DNA of 26,736 nt. Source: CAZQNF01 sp964403325. GTDB lineage: Bacteria > Patescibacteriota > Patescibacteriia > Magasanikbacterales > GWA2-37-8. Where the stretch lies: positions 1-26,736 of the forward strand of contig CAYOFO010000012.1 of the NCBI GenBank assembly GCA_964403325.1. The letters are read 5' to 3'. Both the position numbers and the translations under genes were made by a program. Positions 21,856-26,736 of this stretch are shown in pieces. Every line of letters starts with the position of its first letter. Position 1 is the first letter of the stretch. The notes below the pieces were generated by a model that saw only the letters and a list, made by a program, of their open reading frames with translations, was not told the origin of the DNA and did no database searches.

Positions 21856-22647
21856 TTAGAAAGTAAAATGCGCGGTTAAATAGCCAACGCCAAAGGGAGA
21901 TTCATAAGCATCGTGTTGGTAGTGGTATTGGTGGCCGCGCAACACTCCCATAAGCAAGAGGATATTTTTAAAACCGCACTCGGCCGCCATCTGAACCAGG
22001 GTTGGGTCAAGCTGAATCATCCCGGTAGTATTTTTGGAAGCAAGCAGTTGTTGCAATTTTTCGTCAAATTTTTGACCTGCCGGCTGAAAACCGGCTGGGG
22101 AGCTGGTGGTAAGGGCGTGGGAAAGATCGATTGAAGCAATCACCGCCACTCGTTTATTAGTGATCATGATTTGTTCTTGGAGGAATTGTCCGAAATCAAG
22201 ATGCTGCTTATAGTCTTCTTCACAAAAACCAATGGGTAAAATGGTTATTTTAGGCAGATGTGCGGCCAAATAGAGTAGCGGGGTTACAACACCGTAATGT
22301 ATAGTAGGTGTATGGATCAACCTGGTGGGAAAATTATTTTTTTGGGCCGCTTCGGCGATGGTAGTGGCTAAAGGAATTTCCCCCTTGTATTGGGTGTGGG
22401 TGGCGAGATCACCAAATTCTTTGAGGTTGGATTGAAAAGAGTGGGCCTGTTGCAGAGTAAAGTTGTTGGCAATCTGTTCGGCGTGAGGAGCAAAAATAAG
22501 GAGGATGTCAGGTCGGGTTAAATACAAATCCGCCTCTATTTTTTTGAGAGCAAGAACGGTTTTTTCAAGCTTAAGCAGGGCTTCTTTGCCGATGGAAGGA
22601 ATGAGAAGGGGTGTGTGCGGCGTAATGGCCGCCATGACAAGAGACAT
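21856..22647 (-). CDS. LigB-like / AmmeMemoRadiSam protein B family protein
   Basis: 263 residues. It has the fold marks of the class III extradiol dioxygenase family: AAITPHTPLL (6-15), FAPHAEQ (52-58), VIASIDLSHALTT with SPAGFQPAGQKFDEKL soon after, and a C-terminal HYQHDAYESPFGVGYL. The H11 and H55 pair is in place as possible metal ligands. In other bacteria and archaea, proteins of this group stand beside AMMECR1 and radical-SAM genes or degrade aromatic compounds. Neither context is present here. It is in the middle of the carboxypeptidase-priA-def-fmt operon, so its role is unclear. Confidence 0.75.
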   Translation of the reverse strand: MSLVMAAITPHTPLLIPSIGKEALLKLEKTVLALKKIEADLYLTRPDILLIFAPHAEQIANNFTLQQAHSFQSNLKEFGDLATHTQYKGEIPLATTIAEAAQKNNFPTRLIHTPTIHYGVVTPLLYLAAHLPKITILPIGFCEEDYKQHLDFGQFLQEQIMITNKRVAVIASIDLSHALTTSSPAGFQPAGQKFDEKLQQLLASKNTTGMIQLDPTLVQMAAECGFKNILLLMGVLRGHQYHYQHDAYESPFGVGYLTAHFTF

Positions 22648-22650
22648 AGG

Positions 22651-24864
22651 TTATTTTTGACTAAGAGTAAGAGGTGTTGCGACAATGCTTTGGGCCAAAC
22701 GATCCGGTTCATCAAAACGATGGGCATAATTTTGGTCACCCATGGTAATGATGGTGTATTGTTTTTTGCTGTTTTTGGCTTCAACCAGCATTACCAAAAC
22801 CGCACCGGCTTCATCAGTAAAACCGGTTTTGCTTGCGATAATACTATAATTATTCTGGTTAAGGCGCATCAGTTGGTTGGTATTTTGGGCAGTATGGCGG
22901 AGGGTTTTTGTGCCAAGAGTGGTGTTAAAGGTGTAGGAGCTGCGTCCCAGGGATTGGTGAATAGTTTTGTCTTCCAGTACCTTGGTAAATATTTTGAGCA
23001 GATCGCGTGGGGTGGAAATATTTTTTTCGCTGAGGCCCGTGATTTCTTGAACACGGGTATTGTCCGCCCCCCATTGGTTGAGGCGGTTAGAAATTTGCGT
23101 AATCAAGGCGGCTTCGCTGGATTGGTTGATGCTCGAGGCAAAGCGGGCTACGTTGTTTTCCGAACTCACTAACAATGTGTTGAGAATATCGATATTTTTT
23201 ACTTTTTCTGTATCTTTAAAGTCCAATGTTTTGCCCGCGGAAACAAATTTTTTCGGGCTATAAGTACTCATTTTTGCCGGTGAAAAATCATCTTTAAGAA
23301 TTTCAAAGGCTACAAGCAATTTGGTAAGAGAGGCCATGGGCAGTTTTTTATCGATATTTTTTCCGGCCAGAATGCGGCCGCTGGGGTATTCGGCCACCAG
23401 GTAGCTCGGTAGGTTGCTTTGAAAAATATTATTTACCGGACTCGTGATATCACCCAGGTATTTATTTTGGGAGGAGACCAGGCTGCTGTTGACATAAATA
23501 GGTTCACCGGTCGGGATGCTTAAAAAAGCAATCGGGCTAATAGCTCTAATGTTGGCGGTATTATACCCGAGAGCTTCGAAAGTAGTCTCGTCGGCGATTT
23601 TGCGTTTTTTACCTTTTTCCATAACGTAAATAGCGGTACTATCTTCGTTTTTTAGGAGTGCGCCGTCGGCGAAGGTAATGGGCGCTGTGCCGTAGCTAAA
23701 CTGGGCTAAATCTTGAGCCAGGTGTTTTTCGATAGGTAAATTTTTAAAGTTGGTAGCAACTACTTTGGGATCAAGGAGTGGGTAAAGGGTATTGTCTTTG
23801 ATGAGGTAATACGCGTTACCTGCGTTGGTGATTTGGTAAATGACACCTTGTGGCGCATAGGTGGTAGCATCAATGGTTTTGCCGCGATTATAACTAACGA
23901 TATCTGTATCGCTCACGTCGGTAATTTCTTGGGGATTGTATCCGAGTTTGCGTACCACCTCTTCGGAGGCAAAAGGTCGGAGTGTGTCATAGTCAAGCAG
24001 GTAGGTAACATTGCTGGCGCGCAGCAGTGAATAGTTGGGAAAAGCAATTTCTGCACCGGTGTCATAATTACTGAGTTCGCCGGCTGGGATGGAGATGATC
24101 ATTTTTGGGTCAGCGCGGGTAATGAGGGTAGCCATATTTTTAAACCGTCGTTTTTTACCATTCTGCAGCAACCAGACATCGCTCGAGTTAGGTGCTTGTA
24201 CGAGGGAACCATCCGGATAATTTTGGTCAAACCACGTATTCCAAATGCGCCAAAAATTTTCATTGCCGTGTAAATGCGGGGTATAGGTGTATAAAAAAGC
24301 CGTGGCCCAGCTTTGTGGCGTGATTTGCTGGTTATCGATAAATACCGGCGAATCTTTCTTCTTTATGTAGCCTTTGTCGCTATTATTATAGTAGTAGCGC
24401 ATAATGGCCGCTGAGTTTTCTACTTGGTTGGCAAAACCTTTATATTTGGCTATTTTTGGGTCGTTCATGGAACAGCTATCGCAGACGCCATAGCCGGCCG
24501 CCCAGTCGAGTTGTTTTTGAGTTGGAGTATCATCGGTAATTAAGCTTTGCTCTTTTTGCAAAGTTACGAGAATGTACTTGGGGTTAATTTGGTAAGCTTG
24601 GGCAACATTGTAGATAATATCGCTCGCTGTTTTTAGAGTGCCTGAGCTGTCGACGGTCTGGTATTGGTGCAAATAACTGCCCTTGCTGTCTAAAAAAGAT
24701 TGGATATCACTTTTGGTCCAGCTGGTGTGGTCTTGGAGTTCGGCGTCAGAAATAATGAATTGGGGATTAAAAACATCGGCCGCGAGCGATAAGAGCGGAA
24801 AAAAAAGGAATTGAGCGGCAGTAAAGATGAGAATTGTTTTTTGCCAAAAACGATTTTTTTTCAT
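22651..24864 (-). CDS. Lysozyme-like domain fused to D-Ala-D-Ala carboxypeptidase (peptidase S11)
   Basis: 737 residues from ATG 24864, chosen over an in-frame TTG 21 bases upstream because it opens directly on the signal peptide (MKKNRFWQKT, hydrophobic to about 28, LAAD). Residues 40-215 form a lysozyme/transglycosylase-like domain with candidate catalytic E105 in LQKEQSLI. About 225-470 hold three to four repeats of a beta-rich module with LLQNGKKRRF and YVMEKGKKRKI. Residues 485-730 are a serine peptidase S11 with SLTK (512-515), SEN (568-570) and KTG (679-681), all intact. One protein could thus cut glycan strands and trim stem peptides of the cell wall. It heads the reverse operon, three bases before the LigB-like gene. 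Confidence 0.9.
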   Translation of the reverse strand: MKKNRFWQKTILIFTAAQFLFFPLLSLAADVFNPQFIISDAELQDHTSWTKSDIQSFLDSKGSYLHQYQTVDSSGTLKTASDIIYNVAQAYQINPKYILVTLQKEQSLITDDTPTQKQLDWAAGYGVCDSCSMNDPKIAKYKGFANQVENSAAIMRYYYNNSDKGYIKKKDSPVFIDNQQITPQSWATAFLYTYTPHLHGNENFWRIWNTWFDQNYPDGSLVQAPNSSDVWLLQNGKKRRFKNMATLITRADPKMIISIPAGELSNYDTGAEIAFPNYSLLRASNVTYLLDYDTLRPFASEEVVRKLGYNPQEITDVSDTDIVSYNRGKTIDATTYAPQGVIYQITNAGNAYYLIKDNTLYPLLDPKVVATNFKNLPIEKHLAQDLAQFSYGTAPITFADGALLKNEDSTAIYVMEKGKKRKIADETTFEALGYNTANIRAISPIAFLSIPTGEPIYVNSSLVSSQNKYLGDITSPVNNIFQSNLPSYLVAEYPSGRILAGKNIDKKLPMASLTKLLVAFEILKDDFSPAKMSTYSPKKFVSAGKTLDFKDTEKVKNIDILNTLLVSSENNVARFASSINQSSEAALITQISNRLNQWGADNTRVQEITGLSEKNISTPRDLLKIFTKVLEDKTIHQSLGRSSYTFNTTLGTKTLRHTAQNTNQLMRLNQNNYSIIASKTGFTDEAGAVLVMLVEAKNSKKQYTIITMGDQNYAHRFDEPDRLAQSIVATPLTLSQK

Positions 24865-24903
24865 ACGTTCATCAAAGGGGATCAATGGTTTAAGCGTCTT
24901 TAG

Positions 24904-24909
24904 AGTATA
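24904..24909 (-). promoter_or_regulatory. -10 box for the reverse cell-wall/priA/def/fmt operon
   Basis: TATACT on the reverse strand, 40 bp before the ATG at 24864. No good -35 box is visible at the usual distance. Confidence 0.5.
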
Positions 24910-25005
24910 GCACAGTTTTAGCTTCAGTTCATTCCTTTGGGCAGGCTTAAGAGGGTTGGTTTGATTAATGTTGTTTAAAGTTGGTATAAAATATCCTCAT
25001 TTTTC

Positions 25006-25034
25006 TTGACATTAACTGTGAAAGAACCTAGGAT
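25006..25034 (+). promoter_or_regulatory. Promoter of the 139-residue orphan gene
   Basis: TTGACA (25006-25011), 17-nt spacer, TAGGAT (25029-25034). The -35 is perfect. The predicted leader is about 24 nt. Confidence 0.65.
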
Positions 25035-25064
25035 TATTAGATAATTCTTATTAATTAATATTTT

Positions 25065-25484
25065 ATGGGAGAATCTCGTCTTGGTTTTGAGGGTGGTGTG
25101 TTGTCTGTATACGGCCATGAAACAATTCGCGATTTAAAGGCGGCTCATGAGTTCGATAAAGCTAGTGTGGGTGGTCATTTGGGAGATCGGGCCGTACACT
25201 TTTTGTCGCTGTCAGACGAAAGAGTGGAAGAGGTAAAACAGATGTTGAAAAAACCTGGTGTGCGTGAAGCAATAGCGTCTTTGCTGGCACGAGAGGATAA
25301 AGAGGAACTGGCTGAAACAGAAAGTCTTAGAGCGGAGCGTACGGTGCGGGAAGCGGTTGGGTATGTTGTGCAAACTAAAGCTTGGGTAGAATCGTTGACT
25401 GCGGAGCAAATAAACGCATTTCCTCAGCTTAAACAAGCGTTAGCTGATTTAGCACAAACTTTACAGCGCAAAAATGTAAAGTAA
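25065..25484 (+). CDS. Hypothetical small helical protein
   Basis: 139 residues, no signal peptide or membrane segment. Acidic, rich in Glu, Ala, Leu and Lys, and predicted helical from about residue 50 on, with a likely coiled coil over LAREDKEELAETESLRAERT (74-93). I do not recognise the family. It stands alone with a good promoter and a strong terminator, so it is a single-gene unit, lying between divergent and convergent reverse genes. ATG 25065 is the first start after the promoter. Confidence 0.7.
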   Translation: MGESRLGFEGGVLSVYGHETIRDLKAAHEFDKASVGGHLGDRAVHFLSLSDERVEEVKQMLKKPGVREAIASLLAREDKEELAETESLRAERTVREAVGYVVQTKAWVESLTAEQINAFPQLKQALADLAQTLQRKNVK

Positions 25485-25492
25485 GTTTACAT

Positions 25493-25526
25493 AAAAAAAC
25501 TACTCTTAAATCAGAGTAGTTTTTTG
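25493..25526. terminator. Bidirectional terminator
   Basis: ACTACTCT (25499-25506), loop TAAATC, AGAGTAGT (25513-25520), followed by T-run and preceded by a seven-base A-run. It serves the forward orphan gene and, on the other strand, the zinc-ribbon gene that ends at 25561. Confidence 0.9.
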
Positions 25527-25560
25527 TTTGTAAGTAGAATATTTTGATCTGCGCTAACCG

Positions 25561-26004
25561 TTAGGTATTCTTTGCTTTTAAAATTTCTAAAATTTTATCT
25601 AACTTCTCGTTTAGCGCAACAAACTGATCGTTTATTTGGCCAATATTTTTAACTCCGGCATTAATATCTTTGTCAAAACACTCGGAACAAAAGACTTTTT
25701 TGCCGGGGAGGGGTCGAAAAGGGACTTCGCAGTTTTTTCCGCATTTATGGCACTCGGCTTGAAATTTTGGTTTGTGGCTGGAAAAATCTGATTTGAAAGA
25801 TTTTTTGGTATCTGTTTGCGAATCATCGTTTTGTTGCAGGGCAAAACAGTTGCTGCAATAGACGGGTCTGCCTTCGGTTGGTTTAAACGGGATTTGGCAG
25901 TGTTGTCCGCATTGGGTGCAGGTGGCTGAATACTTCTGTGTTTGAGAGTTTGTGCGAGTATTATCCGCAAATTTTTTCTTGCCAAACGATGTAAAATTAC
26001 CCAT
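25561..26004 (-). CDS. Double zinc-ribbon protein of Patescibacteria type
   Basis: 147 residues. Two copies of one zinc-binding module are separated by a Lys/Ser/Asp-rich linker: cysteines 29, 32, 36, 50 and 53, then 85, 88, 92, 106 and 109, within CTQCGQHCQIPFKP and CHKCGKNCEVPFRP followed by VYCSNCF and VFCSECF. Small proteins with this C-x2-C-G-x2-C and C-x2-C-F pattern are frequent in Patescibacteria genomes, where their role is not known. The tail (residues 125-147) has a short coiled coil. It follows the DEAD-box helicase gene by 27 bp, so a link to RNA metabolism or translation is possible. Confidence 0.85.
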   Translation of the reverse strand: MGNFTSFGKKKFADNTRTNSQTQKYSATCTQCGQHCQIPFKPTEGRPVYCSNCFALQQNDDSQTDTKKSFKSDFSSHKPKFQAECHKCGKNCEVPFRPLPGKKVFCSECFDKDINAGVKNIGQINDQFVALNEKLDKILEILKAKNT

Positions 26005-26021
26005 AAAAATATTTTAGCTAG

Positions 26022-26027
26022 AGTATA
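26022..26027 (-). promoter_or_regulatory. -10 box before the zinc-ribbon gene
   Basis: TATACT on the reverse strand, ending 17 bp before the ATG at 26004. The -35 position (ATTCTC) is weak. It could give the gene a transcript separate from the helicase. Confidence 0.4.
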
Positions 26028-26031
26028 ATTA

Positions 26032-26736
26032 TTATTTTCTCTTGGAGAATTTTTTTGTTCTGGGTTGTGTTGTATTTGGTTCTTGGGCAAAGGATCTTGG
26101 GGTAAGAATTCGTTGGTGGGTTGGCGCTGGAGTGGGTGTGGGAGTGTTTGTGCCCGAGAGCTCAACGCGTAGGGTAATGCCGCTCAGAATTTTGCCGCTT
26201 AAGCAGTTTATAAAGGTAGGGGTGTGGCTGCTGTCGACTTCAAAAATAGTCTGTTCATTTTCTAGGGTGATCGTTCCGATCTGGATACCTTTAATACTGC
26301 GCACCGAATTTACCAGGTCAAAAAGTTTGGGTATGGAAAATCCGCTGCGCCGACCGATGTTTATCTTGAGGCGAGCCATGTTTTCCGGAGAATACGGTCG
26401 TTCTTGAAAGAGTTTATTTTTATAAGGAGTAACTTCTACTTCTTTTACGGTTGGGGTATGAATATCCGGAAGATTTTTGTAAAAATTAACAAATCGTCCC
26501 AGTTCTACGCTTACCAGATGATGAATAAGTTCGCTGCGACTCAGAGTTGAAAGTTTTTCCTCAATGAGAGGCATGTATTCACTGAGGTCTGTGTTGTCGG
26601 TTTTGGCGGTGGTAATTTTTTCTACCAGTTGTAAAAGCTGAGCAGTGCAAATTTCTTTGGCGGTAGGAATATTTTTGCTGGTAAATAAAACGCCGGTTTT
26701 GCTTTCGATCATCTTTAAAAGATATTTTTCGCGAAT
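26032..26736 (-). CDS. DEAD-box RNA helicase, C-terminal part (cut by window edge)
   Basis: The frame is open through the right edge (IREKYLLKMIESKTG reads on from outside), so the ATG at 26712 is internal and the N-terminal helicase core lies beyond the window. What is visible: the end of the RecA-2/linker region with KYLLKMIESKTGVLFTSKNIPT, a helical segment, then an RNA-binding domain of the DbpA/CsdA type (LKINIGRRSGFSIPKLFDLV to LSGKILSGITLRVEL), and a basic, Pro/Thr-rich tail ending RTKKFSKRK. Such helicases unwind short RNA duplexes in ribosome assembly or at low temperature. I cannot choose between DeaD, DbpA and other members without the core. Confidence 0.85.
   Translation of the reverse strand: MREKYLLKMIESKTGVLFTSKNIPTAKEICTAQLLQLVEKITTAKTDNTDLSEYMPLIEEKLSTLSRSELIHHLVSVELGRFVNFYKNLPDIHTPTVKEVEVTPYKNKLFQERPYSPENMARLKINIGRRSGFSIPKLFDLVNSVRSIKGIQIGTITLENEQTIFEVDSSHTPTFINCLSGKILSGITLRVELSGTNTPTPTPAPTHQRILTPRSFAQEPNTTQPRTKKFSKRK

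Overview
The window looks like a chromosome fragment of a Patescibacteria (Candidate Phyla Radiation) bacterium. This rests on several things seen together: AT-rich coding with short intergenic gaps, few Shine-Dalgarno sequences and at least one nearly leaderless gene, a small protein with two C-x2-C / C-x2-C-F zinc ribbons of a type common in that group, and a lysozyme-like domain fused to a D,D-carboxypeptidase. TGA is used as a stop, so the Gracilibacteria/SR1 code does not apply. No rRNA or tRNA gene was recognised, so the placement is an inference. A 100-N gap shows that this is a scaffolded draft assembly.

Left part (1-4500): an accessory island built of small self-contained modules. 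Two modules (about 240-1860 and 1895-3152) each carry two near-consensus promoters in AT-rich DNA, then a conserved hairpin leader (631-738 and 2110-2210), then one very GC-rich gene. One gene encodes a collagen-like repeat protein with a likely beta-barrel, the other a lipoprotein with cysteine-rich 30-residue repeats. Both look as if they come from a high-GC, outer-membrane-bearing organism (Myxococcota-like). Two toxin-antitoxin modules follow. The first has a VapC-type toxin broken by one in-frame TAA, the second is a RelE/ParE pair. Near-identical short terminators separate these modules.

Middle part (4600-18400): mostly cell-surface polysaccharide and export genes. One forward operon has a flippase, a GT4 and a GT2 glycosyltransferase, a NUDIX hydrolase and a DUF3592-like membrane protein. 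A reverse operon has three ABC-2-type permeases and one ATPase. Forward genes then follow for a Wzy-like polymerase, a PQ-loop-like membrane protein, a GNAT acetyltransferase, an APH-type phosphotransferase and a P-loop kinase. A convergent reverse GT4 gene ends this part.

Right part (18400-26736): a reverse housekeeping operon reads lysozyme-like/carboxypeptidase fusion, LigB-like protein, PriA, peptide deformylase (def) and methionyl-tRNA formyltransferase (fmt). The PriA homologue keeps all eight zinc-binding cysteines but has lost recognisable helicase motifs. Beyond it lie a small orphan gene with its own promoter and terminator, the zinc-ribbon gene, and the C-terminal part of a DEAD-box RNA helicase that runs off the window.

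The main candidate for something undescribed is the repeated module of tandem promoter, structured leader and foreign GC-rich surface-protein gene. The two leaders share 53 of 54 aligned bases across the main hairpin and differ elsewhere in ways that keep base pairing. Whether this is real biology or an assembly chimera has to be settled with reads.
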